Below, one piece after another: positions 8,092 through 17,022 of a stretch of DNA of 64,000 nucleotides. The translations under genes and the position numbers were made by a program. Position 1 is the stretch's first letter; every line of letters begins with the position of its first letter. The notes below the pieces were generated by a model. That model was not told the DNA's origin. It worked only from the letters and a program-made list of their open reading frames with translations, and searched no databases. Source of the DNA: JBGCDD01 sp045105075 (GTDB lineage: Bacteria; Pseudomonadota; Alphaproteobacteria; Rhodobacterales; Rhodobacteraceae). The DNA lies in the NCBI GenBank assembly GCA_045105075.1, contig JBGCDD010000086.1, positions 10,240 to 74,239 on the forward strand, given 5' to 3'.

Positions 8092-9264
8092 ATGATCCCG
8101 TCCGTTCTGCCCACCTATTCCCGCGCGCCCCTGACCTTTGTCAAAGGGAGCGGCACCTGGCTGCATGAGGCGGATGGGCGACGTTTCCTTGATCTGGGTG
8201 CGGGCATCGCGGTTAACGCGCTGGGCCATGCCAACCCTGTGTTGGTCGACGCGCTGACCCAACAGGCCAATGCGCTCTGGCACACCTCAAACCTCTATCA
8301 GATCCCGCAACAACAGGATCTTGCAGATCTGCTGGTCGCCCACAGCTTTGCCGATACAGTGTTTTTCACCAATTCTGGCACGGAATCCTGCGAGCTGGCG
8401 GTCAAAATGGCACGCAAATACTGGTTTGACAAAAATCAGCCGGAACGCATCGAGATCATCACTTTTGACGGCTCCTTCCACGGCCGCTCCAGCGCCGGCA
8501 TCGCCGCAGCAGGGTCGGAAAAAATGACCAAGGGCTTCGGCCCCCTGCTGCCCGGTTTCGTCCATCTCGACTGGGGCGACCACGAGGCGTTATCCGCCGC
8601 CATCACCGACACCACCGCCGCCATCCTGATCGAACCGGTGCAGGGCGAAGGCGGCATCCGTCCGCTGCCTGATCAGTGTCTGAAAGGCTTGCGCGACCTG
8701 TGCGACGAACACAACATCCTGCTGATCCTGGACGAAGTGCAATGCGGCGTCGGACGTACCGGCAAGCTGTTCGCCCACGAATGGGCCGGCATCGAGCCTG
8801 ACATCATGATGGTTGCCAAAGGCATCGGCGGCGGCTTCCCACTGGGCGCGGTGCTGGCCACCGAAAACGCCGCCTCGGGCATGACCGCCGGCACCCACGG
8901 CTCCACCTATGGCGGCAACCCTCTGGGCTGCGCGGTGGGCAAAGCGGTGATGCAAACGGTCACCGCCCCGGGATTTCTCGACGACGTGAACCGCAAAGCC
9001 GGCTTCCTGCGCCAAAAACTCGAAGCCCTGGTGGCCTCGCACCCGGACGTCTTTGAAGAAGTGCGCGGCGCAGGGCTGATGCTCGGGCTGAAATGCAAAA
9101 CGCCCAACATCGATATGGTTAACGCCGGCTATGATCAGGGCGTGATCACCGTGCCCGCCGCCGACAACGTGATCCGCCTCTTGCCCCCGCTGACCATCAC
9201 CCAGGACGAAATCACCCAAAGCCTCGCGCGCCTTGACGCAGCCGCCGCGTCCCTGGCGGCCTGA
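8092..9264 (+). CDS. argD: Acetylornithine aminotransferase
   Basis: PLP enzyme converting N-acetylglutamate semialdehyde to N-acetylornithine in arginine synthesis; it may also serve in lysine synthesis. 390 residues, class III aminotransferase fold: FFTNSGTESCELAVKMARKY (PLP phosphate site), LIEPVQGEGG, ILDEVQCGVGRTGKLFAHEW (the PLP-ring Asp), and the Schiff-base Lys243 in MVAKGIGGGFPLGA. The ATG has AAGGAGAG eight bases upstream. argF follows 85 bp downstream, which supports the arginine role over other class III transaminases. Confidence 0.94.
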   Translation: MIPSVLPTYSRAPLTFVKGSGTWLHEADGRRFLDLGAGIAVNALGHANPVLVDALTQQANALWHTSNLYQIPQQQDLADLLVAHSFADTVFFTNSGTESCELAVKMARKYWFDKNQPERIEIITFDGSFHGRSSAGIAAAGSEKMTKGFGPLLPGFVHLDWGDHEALSAAITDTTAAILIEPVQGEGGIRPLPDQCLKGLRDLCDEHNILLILDEVQCGVGRTGKLFAHEWAGIEPDIMMVAKGIGGGFPLGAVLATENAASGMTAGTHGSTYGGNPLGCAVGKAVMQTVTAPGFLDDVNRKAGFLRQKLEALVASHPDVFEEVRGAGLMLGLKCKTPNIDMVNAGYDQGVITVPAADNVIRLLPPLTITQDEITQSLARLDAAAASLAA

Positions 9265-9267
9265 TCT

Positions 9268-9303
9268 TCCTCTTGCTCAAAATATCCTCGGGGGAGCCCG
9301 AGG
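9268..9303 (+). repeat. Dispersed intergenic repeat with hairpin, copy 1
   Basis: The 20 bases tcctcttgctcaaaatatcc (9268-9287) recur exactly, inverted, at 61922-61941. Here they run into a 7-bp hairpin cctcggg/cccgagg (9286-9303) between argD and argF. I recall related sequences in intergenic regions of many Rhodobacteraceae; that recollection has not been checked. There is no U-run, so it is not a standard terminator. Confidence 0.6.
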
Positions 9304-9349
9304 GGGCAGACAGCCCTCTCGGTCCCTGCGTTCCAAAAAGCACAATGAT

Positions 9350-10276
9350 ATGAACCATTTTCTCGACATTCACACCACCGACCCTGACGCCCTGCGGCAC
9401 ATGATCGACCATGCCAGTGCCATGAAACAGGCCCGCCAGAACCGCCCGAAAGGCACACCAGATGACGACTTGCCGCTCGCCGGACACATGGTCGCGCTGA
9501 TCTTTGAAAAACCCTCAACCCGAACCCGTGTGTCTTTTGACGTGGGCGTGCGCCAAATGGGCGGGCAAACCATGGTGCTGTCGGGCAGCGACATGCAACT
9601 GGGCCACGGCGAAACCATCGCCGACACCGCCCGCGTGCTCAGCCGCTATGTCGATCTGATCATGATCCGCACTTTTGATGAATCCGTCCTGATCGAAATG
9701 GCCGAAAACGCCAGCGTGCCGGTGATCAATGGCCTGACCGACCGAACCCATCCCTGTCAGATCATGGCCGATGTCATGACTTACGAGGAACATCGCGGTC
9801 CAATCAAAGGCAAAAAAGTCGTCTGGACCGGCGATGGCAACAATGTGTGCTCGTCTTTCCTGCATGCGGCGGGCCAGTTCGGCTTTGATCTGACCTTCAC
9901 AGGCCCCGCCCAGCTTGATCCCGAACCCGATTTCATGGGCTTTGCCCGCGCTCAAGGCAGCTCGGTCCAGATCGAACGTGACCCGCAAAAGGCGGTGGAA
10001 AACGCCGATCTGGTGGTCGCCGACACCTGGATTTCCATGCACGATGCGCAATCCGCGCGCGAACGCCGCCACAACCTGTTGCGCCCCTACCAGGTCAACG
10101 CAGAGCTGATGTCGCATGCCAAACCCGATGCCCTGTTCATGCACTGCCTGCCCGCGCACCGCGAGGAAGAGGTCACCTCCGAGGTCATGGACGGCCCCAA
10201 CTCGGTGATCTTTGACGAGGCTGAAAACCGCCTTCATGCGCAAAAAGCCATCATGCGCTGGTGCCTGGGGCTGTGA
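9350..10276 (+). CDS. argF: Ornithine carbamoyltransferase
   Basis: Forms citrulline from ornithine and carbamoyl phosphate in arginine biosynthesis. 308 residues from the ATG giving MNHFLDIHTTDPDALRHM; the longer in-frame reading from 9233 runs through the argD tail and the repeat and is rejected. Carbamoyl-phosphate motif STRTR at residues 56-60 (FEKPSTRTRVSFDVG), HPCQ in TDRTHPCQIMADVMT, and the ornithine site HCLPAHR near the C-terminus. It lies on the same strand as argD. Confidence 0.97.
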   Translation: MNHFLDIHTTDPDALRHMIDHASAMKQARQNRPKGTPDDDLPLAGHMVALIFEKPSTRTRVSFDVGVRQMGGQTMVLSGSDMQLGHGETIADTARVLSRYVDLIMIRTFDESVLIEMAENASVPVINGLTDRTHPCQIMADVMTYEEHRGPIKGKKVVWTGDGNNVCSSFLHAAGQFGFDLTFTGPAQLDPEPDFMGFARAQGSSVQIERDPQKAVENADLVVADTWISMHDAQSARERRHNLLRPYQVNAELMSHAKPDALFMHCLPAHREEEVTSEVMDGPNSVIFDEAENRLHAQKAIMRWCLGL

Positions 10277-10390
10277 TCGCCCCGCACAAAGGTAACAATT
10301 GATATTATTCGCATCTGCCTCTAGCCTGTGACCACCAGCGCGGGTCTCGCTCATAACGGGACCCGCCTCAAACGCCAAAGCGAGGTTTGA

Positions 10391-10837
10391 ATGGGACGCA
10401 TCACAAACGAATACAAAGCTTTCAAAGCGGCAACCAAGGTCTTTATGACCAAACGCACGGCGGTCACAGTGGCCCACAGCAACAATGACGCCGCCATCCG
10501 CGAGGTGGAAACGCAAATCAAAAAGCTAAGCCGCGATTTTGAGACCTTTTTGGAAACCGATCACAGCAAGGCAGACATCGAAAAGCGCAGCAAGACGTTT
10601 GGCAACACGCTCAAAGCCCTCAACGCGATGTTGGGCGACTACAAGGGCCGTATCGAAACGGCGGATCGCGCCGCCTATGATGCTTATGCGGATGTTCAAC
10701 AGCACATTCAGAATATTGGCGCCTTGATGGCCGAAAAAGGCAAGGCGGGCAAAAACGTCGCCGGAACTCCCAAATACATCAAGATTTACAAAAAAATCGT
10801 GGCGTTCCACAAAAACACCGCGCCCAAAAAGGTTTGA
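10391..10837 (+). CDS. Lysine-rich protein of unknown function
   Basis: 148 residues, not recognised. It begins MGRITNEYKAFKAATKVFMT, has no signal peptide or membrane segment, and looks mostly helical with amphipathic, possibly coiled-coil stretches (IREVETQIKKLSRDFETFLE). The C-terminus is very basic (KYIKIYKKIVAFHKNTAPKK). The start follows a plausible ribosome-binding site (GCGAGG) 7 bases upstream. Another small charged, helical gene follows 24 bases after its stop, so the two are probably co-transcribed. Confidence 0.7.
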   Translation: MGRITNEYKAFKAATKVFMTKRTAVTVAHSNNDAAIREVETQIKKLSRDFETFLETDHSKADIEKRSKTFGNTLKALNAMLGDYKGRIETADRAAYDAYADVQQHIQNIGALMAEKGKAGKNVAGTPKYIKIYKKIVAFHKNTAPKKV

Positions 10838-10861
10838 GGCCAGACCCAGAAGGATATGACG

Positions 10862-11035
10862 ATGGCAGATCCCACCAAAGCGATCGAAAAGCAGATTGCC
10901 GAGATCGAAAAGCAGCTCAAAAAAGCCAAATCCGACCAGGGCCAAGGCAAAAAACGCCTGTCTGAATGGGAAAAGCTGGGCAAGGACCTTTCCAAATTCG
11001 AAAGTGAAATCAAGGATGTGACCGCGATCGAGTAA
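10862..11035 (+). CDS. 57-residue charged helical protein
   Basis: Small gene starting MADPTKAIEKQIAEIEKQLK, almost entirely Lys/Glu/Asp/Gln with a heptad-like pattern, ending KFESEIKDVTAIE. Start chosen at the second of two close ATGs (10856, 10862) because the AGAAGGA ribosome-binding site then has 7-base spacing. It follows the preceding lysine-rich gene by 24 bases. No family is recognised; a coiled-coil partner of that protein is possible but unsupported. The 290 bases after it, up to 11325, show no gene. Confidence 0.6.
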   Translation: MADPTKAIEKQIAEIEKQLKKAKSDQGQGKKRLSEWEKLGKDLSKFESEIKDVTAIE

Positions 11036-11325
11036 CGTCCTGATCGATCTTGAACACAGGACCGTGTCGAACGCAGGCTGACGCCAAGCAAGAAGCAGAT
11101 GATCAGCTCCGCTTTGATGCGTTCGGGTCGTCGCTCGACGCGGCTCTTTTTGACAATGCGCGCCTCAGCACAACGCCCTGTCGCAAAGCGCGCACTGAAA
11201 CAATGCAGCCGGATCCCCCGTGTCCGGTAGCGATCGGCGACACATTCAAAGCGCAGACCCAAAATCGGCTGGACCCGGCGCGCTGAACCACCGATGCTGC
11301 TGCGTGTCACATCAGGAAGGTCGCA

Positions 11326-12315
11326 ATGTCGAAACCGCATATCGTCATCGCTGGGGCCGGCAGTATCGGTTGTTTTGTCGGCGCGCTTTTGGCCGATGCC
11401 GGTCGGCACGTTACGCTGTTGGGCCGTGCGCGCGTGCTTGATGCAATCGCAACCGACGGTTTGACCGTCACCGATTTCTCCGGCCTGTCGCGTCATGTTG
11501 GCGCCGAAAAACTTGGCTTGGCCACTGCGCCCGACTGTTTTGCCAGCGCCGACCTGATTTTGGTGACCGTCAAAACCGGCGCCAGTGCCGGCATCGCCGC
11601 TGATATCGCGCGTCTTTCGCCAAGGCAAACGCCGGTGGTCAGCTTGCAAAACGGGGTCGAGGCCGCCTCGACGCTAGCGGCTCATTTGCCAGAATTTGAC
11701 CTGCGCGCAGGCATGGTGCCCTTTAACGTCGTGCCCAAAGCGCCGGGGCACTTTCACCGCGCCACATCGGGCGAGATTCATATCGCGTCTGGTCCAACCG
11801 ATCTGACCTCGCTTTTGTCTGTGCCGGATTTGCAAATGATTGAAACTGCGGAAATTACCGCGGTGCAATGGGGCAAACTATTGGTAAACCTCAACAATGC
11901 GCTGAACGCGCTTTCGGGTTTGACGCTGTACACCCAGTTGGGCCAGCGCGATTGGCGCCGTTTGATGGCCGATCAGATGGTTGAATCCCTGGCCGTTCTG
12001 CAGGCTGCAGGCATTGCCACCAAATCCACTCAGCCGGTGCCGGATTGGCTGGTGCCACATATCCTGCGTCTGCCGACGCCTATTTTTCGCCGGGTCGCTG
12101 CCAAGATGCTTACCATTGATCCCGAGGCGCGCACGTCCATGGCCTATGATCTGATAGCGGCCCGCCCAACCGAAATCGAAGCGTTGCAAGGGACGATTAT
12201 TGCTCTGGGCGCGCAGCATGGCGTCCAAACCCCGATCAACACCCGGGTGCGGGCCGCTGTTTTGGCGGCGCAGCCAAATCAAAATGCGCTTAGCCCGGAG
12301 CAATTGCGTGGCTGA
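11326..12315 (+). CDS. panE: 2-dehydropantoate 2-reductase family protein (PanE/ApbA-like)
   Basis: NADPH-dependent ketopantoate reductase of the pantothenate/CoA pathway, cytoplasmic. 329 residues. N-terminal Rossmann motif IAGAGSIGCFVGALLADAGR; the central family block KLLVNLNNALNALSG with the catalytic Lys; a C-terminal helical domain containing TSMAYDLIAARPTEIEALQG, matching the family's SSMxxDxxxGRxTEIdxL motif with the substrate-binding Ser and Glu. A ribosome-binding site (AGGAAGG) precedes the ATG. Paralogues with other 2-keto acid substrates exist, and no other pantothenate gene is nearby, so the exact substrate is less certain than the family. Confidence 0.85.
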   Translation: MSKPHIVIAGAGSIGCFVGALLADAGRHVTLLGRARVLDAIATDGLTVTDFSGLSRHVGAEKLGLATAPDCFASADLILVTVKTGASAGIAADIARLSPRQTPVVSLQNGVEAASTLAAHLPEFDLRAGMVPFNVVPKAPGHFHRATSGEIHIASGPTDLTSLLSVPDLQMIETAEITAVQWGKLLVNLNNALNALSGLTLYTQLGQRDWRRLMADQMVESLAVLQAAGIATKSTQPVPDWLVPHILRLPTPIFRRVAAKMLTIDPEARTSMAYDLIAARPTEIEALQGTIIALGAQHGVQTPINTRVRAAVLAAQPNQNALSPEQLRG

Positions 12316-12371
12316 TGCGCCTTTATAAAGACAGATGCGATCGACGCCAATAAAGATGACAGGTCAATGTC

Positions 12372-12830
12372 TTAGAAGGCGCGTAACAGCGCCTTCAATT
12401 CAGGTTCGCGCACCATTTTTGCCGCGTCTTTCGGACTGACCCATTTGCGCTGGCGTTGACCGGCTTCGGGAAAGGTTTTTGACAAACCCAAAACGCGGGC
12501 GACAAAAACCTGTGCCCTGACCGGTGCGACTTTCCCCGACTGCAGCCCCTTGTCATAGTCAAACGTGCCCAGCGGTTTTTCCTCGACCGTTGCCTGGCTG
12601 ACGCCGGCTTCTTCCCAGGCTTCGCGCAGGGCGGCATCGGCGTTGTTCAGACCTTTGATTGGCCAGCCCTTTGGAACAATCCAACGACCCGTGTCGCGGC
12701 TGGTGATCAGCAACACATCGCGGCCCTGATCCGTGTCTCGGTAACAAATGGCAGCAACTTGTGCCCGGCGCGCAGGGCCCAGCACCCGCGTGCGCAAAGA
12801 TTTCCATAGTCCAATCATAGGCCCAAACAT
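12372..12830 (-). CDS. Nudix hydrolase
   Basis: 152 residues. A hydrolase of nucleoside diphosphate-linked compounds, substrate unknown. The Nudix box is recognisable as GWPIKGLNNADAAL followed by REAWEEAGV; the REUxEExGU core is intact, but the Glu expected seven residues before RE is Leu. Nudix proteins of this PKGWP type resemble diphosphoinositol-polyphosphate/Ap-A hydrolases. An alternative start is the internal Met giving MIGLWKSLRT. It is divergent from gnd, sharing a 166-bp intergenic region with two perfect palindromes. Confidence 0.85.
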   Translation of the reverse strand: MFGPMIGLWKSLRTRVLGPARRAQVAAICYRDTDQGRDVLLITSRDTGRWIVPKGWPIKGLNNADAALREAWEEAGVSQATVEEKPLGTFDYDKGLQSGKVAPVRAQVFVARVLGLSKTFPEAGQRQRKWVSPKDAAKMVREPELKALLRAF

Positions 12831-12877
12831 GTTTTACCCTTGTCAAAATACGCGTTTTGTCGTGGCTAATCCCTTCA

Positions 12878-12909
12878 ATTTAGTTAACTAAATCTAGATT
12901 TGCAAATCT
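12878..12909. promoter_or_regulatory. Two adjacent perfect palindromes between the Nudix gene and gnd
   Basis: atttagttaactaaat (12878-12893, 16 bp) and agatttgcaaatct (12896-12909, 14 bp) are both perfect palindromes, two bases apart, in an AT-rich pocket between divergent genes. They are placed 48 bases from the Nudix start and 88 bases from the gnd start. They look like operator sites for dimeric regulators; none is encoded adjacent. Confidence 0.5.
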
Positions 12910-12996
12910 GGGCCAAAATCTTATCCACAAACCGCCCCCCTTGCACCCGCACGGCAGCGGCGTAGGGTGGTGTTCAGACCACCAGCGAGGGCACGG

Positions 12997-14397
12997 ATGG
13001 GTAAGGCACAGATTGGCGTTTACGGGCTGGGCACAATGGGTAGCGCTCTTGCTCTCAATTTGGCTCAAAACGGATTTGATGTGGCGGTGACCAACCGCGA
13101 AACCGAGTGGATCGCCCCCTTCATGACCGAGTCGGGCTCTTTGGCCGACCGGTTGATCCCTTCCGAGACACTTGGCGATTTCGTAGCCAGCCTCGCGCGC
13201 CCGCGTGCGGTGTTGTTCATGATCCCGTCGGGGGCGCCGATGGATGCGATGCTGGACGATATCTGCCCAATGCTCGATCCCGGAGACACGCTGATCGATG
13301 CGGGCAACGCCGATTTCAACGACACGCGCCGGCGGGTCGCGGCCCTTGATGGCACCGGGTTGCACTATGTTGGTATGGGTGTGTCGGGGGGCGAAGATGG
13401 CGCGCGCCATGGCCCGTCGATGATGTTCGGCGGCAGCACTGAAAGCTGGGCGCATCTGTGCGATATGTTGCAGGCGATGGCGGCCAAGTTTGAAGGTGAT
13501 CCGTGTGTTGCCAGGGTTGGCCCCGACGGCGCCGGGCACTTTGTGAAAACCGTGCACAACGGCATCGAATACGCCGATATGCAAATGATTGCAGAGATTT
13601 ACGGTGTCCTGCGTGATGGTGCCGGACACAGCGCCGAGCAGATTGGCACGTTGTTCACCGGATGGAACGACGGCCCACTCGCGTCGTTCCTGATCGAGAT
13701 CACAGGCCGCGCGTTGATGGTGAAAGACCCCGATACCGGCGCGCCGCTCAGCGATATGATCCTCGATAAAGCGGGCCAAAAAGGCACCGGGCGCTGGACG
13801 GTGATCGAAGCGCTCAAGCTGGGTCAGTCGGCCAATGCGATTGAGGCTGCCGTAGGTGCGCGCGCCTGGTCGGCGGAAAAGCCAACCCGGGAACTGGCTG
13901 AAACACTGCTCGATCCTGCCATCACGCAAACTGCTGTTCCCGACGCACAGGCTTTGCACGACGCATTGCTGGCGGGCCGGATTCTGGCCCACGCACAAGG
14001 GTTTCGCGTGTTGTCCGAAGCATCGGATGCGTTTGACTGGTCGCTTGATCTGGCCCGCATCGCCGAGATCTGGCGGGCCGGTTGCATCATTCGTTCCGCC
14101 TTGCTTGATGATGTATCGTCGGCTCTTCACGCGGCGCCCCCGCAAGGCCATTTGCTGCTGGCGCCCGCGCTGCGCGACACCTTGGCGCAGACCATCCCAG
14201 CTTTGCGCAAGGTCGTCAGCGCATCCGCGTCTGCCGGGTGGCCAGTGCCCGCGCTTGCAGCAAGCCTGTCGTGGTATGACACGATGCGTCTGGCGCGCGG
14301 CACCACGAACCTTATTCAAACCCAGCGCGATGCCTTTGGCGCACACGGTTTTGAACGTGTGGACAAGCCGGGCAAATTTGGTGGTGATTGGACCTGA
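12997..14397 (+). CDS. gnd: 6-phosphogluconate dehydrogenase, decarboxylating
   Basis: Oxidative pentose-phosphate enzyme converting 6-phosphogluconate to ribulose 5-phosphate, CO2 and NADPH. 466 residues from the ATG giving MGKAQIGVYGLGTMGSALAL; the reading from 12967 adds ten unsupported residues. Rossmann motif GLGTMG at residues 10-15, then GNADFNDTRRR, the substrate loop GVSGGEDGARHGPSMM, and catalytic Lys184 in KTVHNGIEYADMQ. Full length for the classic dimeric form. Many alphaproteobacteria rely on the Entner-Doudoroff route, so this adds an NADPH-yielding branch. Confidence 0.95.
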   Translation: MGKAQIGVYGLGTMGSALALNLAQNGFDVAVTNRETEWIAPFMTESGSLADRLIPSETLGDFVASLARPRAVLFMIPSGAPMDAMLDDICPMLDPGDTLIDAGNADFNDTRRRVAALDGTGLHYVGMGVSGGEDGARHGPSMMFGGSTESWAHLCDMLQAMAAKFEGDPCVARVGPDGAGHFVKTVHNGIEYADMQMIAEIYGVLRDGAGHSAEQIGTLFTGWNDGPLASFLIEITGRALMVKDPDTGAPLSDMILDKAGQKGTGRWTVIEALKLGQSANAIEAAVGARAWSAEKPTRELAETLLDPAITQTAVPDAQALHDALLAGRILAHAQGFRVLSEASDAFDWSLDLARIAEIWRAGCIIRSALLDDVSSALHAAPPQGHLLLAPALRDTLAQTIPALRKVVSASASAGWPVPALAASLSWYDTMRLARGTTNLIQTQRDAFGAHGFERVDKPGKFGGDWT

Positions 14398-14502
14398 TCG
14401 GCGCATCCGCTCTGACTTTGTTGAATTCTGCCGATGATGTTACCGCTCAATCCTTAAGCGACCGTGACCGCTTGGACGATGCCTCACGCTTTGGCGAATA
14501 TT

Positions 14503-14558
14503 GCCCCATTCTACCTGCGCGGTTTCGCGCGCCCCATTCTATCTGCGCGGTTTCGCGC
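14503..14558. repeat. 28-bp tandem duplication at the 3' end of hrpB
   Basis: Two adjacent copies (14503-14530 and 14531-14558) differ at one position. The right copy contains the last codons and the TAG of hrpB; the left copy repeats the same coding tail, including a second in-register TAG, just downstream. This is a recent slip or duplication event by its near identity. Confidence 0.85.
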
Positions 14559-16977
14559 GCAAGGTCGGGTCGGCCTGCGTGGGGTCCTCGGGCCAGGGGT
14601 GTTTGGGATAGGCCGCGCGCATGTCTTTGCGCACGTCGCTGTAAGAGCCCGACCAAAAACCGGGCAGATCGCGCGTCACTTGCACCGGGCGTTGCGCGGG
14701 CGACAACAGAGTGATCTTCAACGCCACGCCCGCGCTTTGCGGATGGCGCGTGACGCCAAACATCTCTTGCAAGCGCAGCGAGATTTCAGGGCCGTTCGGA
14801 CCATAATCGATTGGCACTTTGCGCCCCAGAGGCGTGGTGAAATGCGCCGGGGCGCGGGTGTCGACTAGCTGCATCTGCTCCCAGCTGAGCGCACTGCGCA
14901 GGGCCGGTTCAGGGTCAAACCGTTTCCAGGCCTCACCACTGCGCACACCACTCAACAACGGCAAAAGCCAGTCGTCCAGCGACGCCATTAGCCCCTCGGG
15001 CGAAAAATCAGGCACATCAGCGCCCGCTGCGCGCACCAGCTCAACCCGCGCAGCTAACCGAGCGGCGCGCCCTTCAAGGCGCAACCCCAACTCGCGCACG
15101 CCGTCAAGCATGGCCCGCGCCACAAGCTCATCGGGGGCCTCGCTCCAGCGCCGCTCGTCGAGCACCACCGCGCCCAGACGTTCCTGTTGATGGGCGACAA
15201 CCGAACGGGTGCGGCGCGACCAGAACACATCCTGATGCCAGGCAATATCAACGTTAAAAACAGTGCGGATTTCGGCCTCGGAAATGGCCATTGCCCGCCG
15301 GATCCGGGCGTCGCGCGGGTTGCCATCCAGATCAGGGATCACCAAAAACCGCGCGCCTGCCAACGGATCACTGTCGCTGAGCACCGCCCCTTTGCCGCCA
15401 GACATCACAAAGCGCGCCGCCTCACCAGACCGGCGCTGGGCAATCCGGTCGGGATAGGCCAAAGCCGCTTGTGCCGCAGGGGAAAGTCCGGCCAGATCGC
15501 CCTTGGCGCGTTTTTCAAACCGGCGCATGTCATGACGCACCTGGGCCAGAGTTGATTGGTTCACCGCATAAGGCACGGCGCGCGGTGACCCCAAAGCCTT
15601 GAGCCGCGCCAGCATATCCACCGGCGCGCCGCGCAAAATATCCGGTGCGCCCATCAGCGCGGCCAGACCCGCCGCCCCGGGACCGGCGCGCACCAACATA
15701 TGCGCCAGACGCGGATGCAGCGGCACCTGCGCCAAAGCGCGCCCGTGATTGGTGATGCGTCCGTTTTCCGTGATCGCGCCCAACAGGCGCAAGAGCGCGT
15801 TTGCCTCGGCCAAAGCGCCTTCGGGCGGGGGCGTCAGAAAGGCCATGTCAGCCGGCGCGCTGCCCCAAAGGGCCAGATCTAGGGCCAGCCCGGCCAGATC
15901 GGTCGCCTCGATCTCGGCGGGGGGGAAAGCGGGCATCGCACCCTCTTCGCCGCGCGTCCACAGCCGATAGGCAACACCGGCGGCAACCCGTCCCGCCCGC
16001 CCGGCGCGCTGGGTGGCTTCGGCCCGGCTGGCGCGTTCAGTGATCAGCCGCGACATGCCGGATCCGGGATCAAACCGCGCGCGCCGTGCCAGCCCCATGT
16101 CCACAACCACGCGAATATCCGGCAGCGTCAGCGAGGTTTCGGCGATCGAGGTGGCCAACACAACTTTGCGCCCGCTCGCCAACGGCGCAATAGCCGCGCG
16201 CTGGGCGTCAAAGCCCAAAGCACCGTAAAGCGGTCGCAGCACACAAGAGCCGGGCAGGGCACGCGCCAACGCCGCCTCGGCCCGGTGGATTTCGCGCGCA
16301 CCGGGCAGGAACACCAAAATACCACCGCCGGTGGCGCGGGTGTCGGCCTCGGCTTTGACCACCAGATCGACCAAAGCAGCGTCGCGAGGGGTTTTTGCGC
16401 CCAAAGGACGCTCAAGCCATTGGGTTTCAACCGGAAAACTGCGCCCCTCGGCGGTGACCATCGGCGCGTTCAGCATCTTGGCAACCGGCGCCGCGTCCAG
16501 CGTGGCCGACATCACCACAAGGCGCAGATCGTCGCGCAGCGCCTCGGCGACATCAAGGCTCAGCGCCAGCCCAAGATCTGCGTTCAGCGAGCGTTCGTGG
16601 AACTCGTCAAACACCACGGCGCCAATGCCCGGCAGGTCCGGGTCGCTGTGCAACATACGTGTCAGAATGCCCTCGGTGACCACCTCGATCCGGGTGGATT
16701 TGGACACGCGCGCCTCGCCGCGCATTCTATAACCGACGGTATCGCCCACAGGTTCGCCCAGCGTGTCGGCCATCCGCTCGGCGGCGGCGCGCGCGGCCAG
16801 GCGGCGCGGCTCCAACATTAGCAAACGATCGGTGAATGCGCCCGCTTCCAGCAACGCCAGCGGCACGCGGGTGGTTTTGCCGGCGCCGGGCGGGGCCTGC
16901 AAAACAACCCGGCGATGGCTGGCAAGGGCCGCGATCACCTCGGGCAGGACGTGTTCAATGGGCAGAGTTTCGACCAT
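14539..16977 (-). CDS. hrpB: ATP-dependent RNA helicase HrpB
   Basis: DEAH-box family helicase of about 810-830 residues (here 812); cellular role in bacteria poorly defined. Walker A PPGAGKTT at residues 29-36, motif II VVFDEFHERS near 121 (DEFH in place of DEAH), motif III SATLDA, motif VI QRAGRAGRVAAG. The C-terminal HrpB domain follows, with blocks such as HPRLAHML and WPEDPTQADP. It is convergent with gnd, and its 3' end is tandemly duplicated (separate entry). Confidence 0.95.
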   Translation of the reverse strand: MVETLPIEHVLPEVIAALASHRRVVLQAPPGAGKTTRVPLALLEAGAFTDRLLMLEPRRLAARAAAERMADTLGEPVGDTVGYRMRGEARVSKSTRIEVVTEGILTRMLHSDPDLPGIGAVVFDEFHERSLNADLGLALSLDVAEALRDDLRLVVMSATLDAAPVAKMLNAPMVTAEGRSFPVETQWLERPLGAKTPRDAALVDLVVKAEADTRATGGGILVFLPGAREIHRAEAALARALPGSCVLRPLYGALGFDAQRAAIAPLASGRKVVLATSIAETSLTLPDIRVVVDMGLARRARFDPGSGMSRLITERASRAEATQRAGRAGRVAAGVAYRLWTRGEEGAMPAFPPAEIEATDLAGLALDLALWGSAPADMAFLTPPPEGALAEANALLRLLGAITENGRITNHGRALAQVPLHPRLAHMLVRAGPGAAGLAALMGAPDILRGAPVDMLARLKALGSPRAVPYAVNQSTLAQVRHDMRRFEKRAKGDLAGLSPAAQAALAYPDRIAQRRSGEAARFVMSGGKGAVLSDSDPLAGARFLVIPDLDGNPRDARIRRAMAISEAEIRTVFNVDIAWHQDVFWSRRTRSVVAHQQERLGAVVLDERRWSEAPDELVARAMLDGVRELGLRLEGRAARLAARVELVRAAGADVPDFSPEGLMASLDDWLLPLLSGVRSGEAWKRFDPEPALRSALSWEQMQLVDTRAPAHFTTPLGRKVPIDYGPNGPEISLRLQEMFGVTRHPQSAGVALKITLLSPAQRPVQVTRDLPGFWSGSYSDVRKDMRAAYPKHPWPEDPTQADPTLRAKPRR

Positions 16978-17022
16978 GACGCCTTATTGCGGGTGCGGCC
17001 TGCGCCGTCCAGAGCGCGCGGC

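Noticed and set aside
12880..14406. 508-codon open frame on the minus strand across gnd
   Set aside because: It is the antisense shadow of gnd; the plus strand gives a full, motif-complete 6-phosphogluconate dehydrogenase, and the antisense translation resembles no protein.
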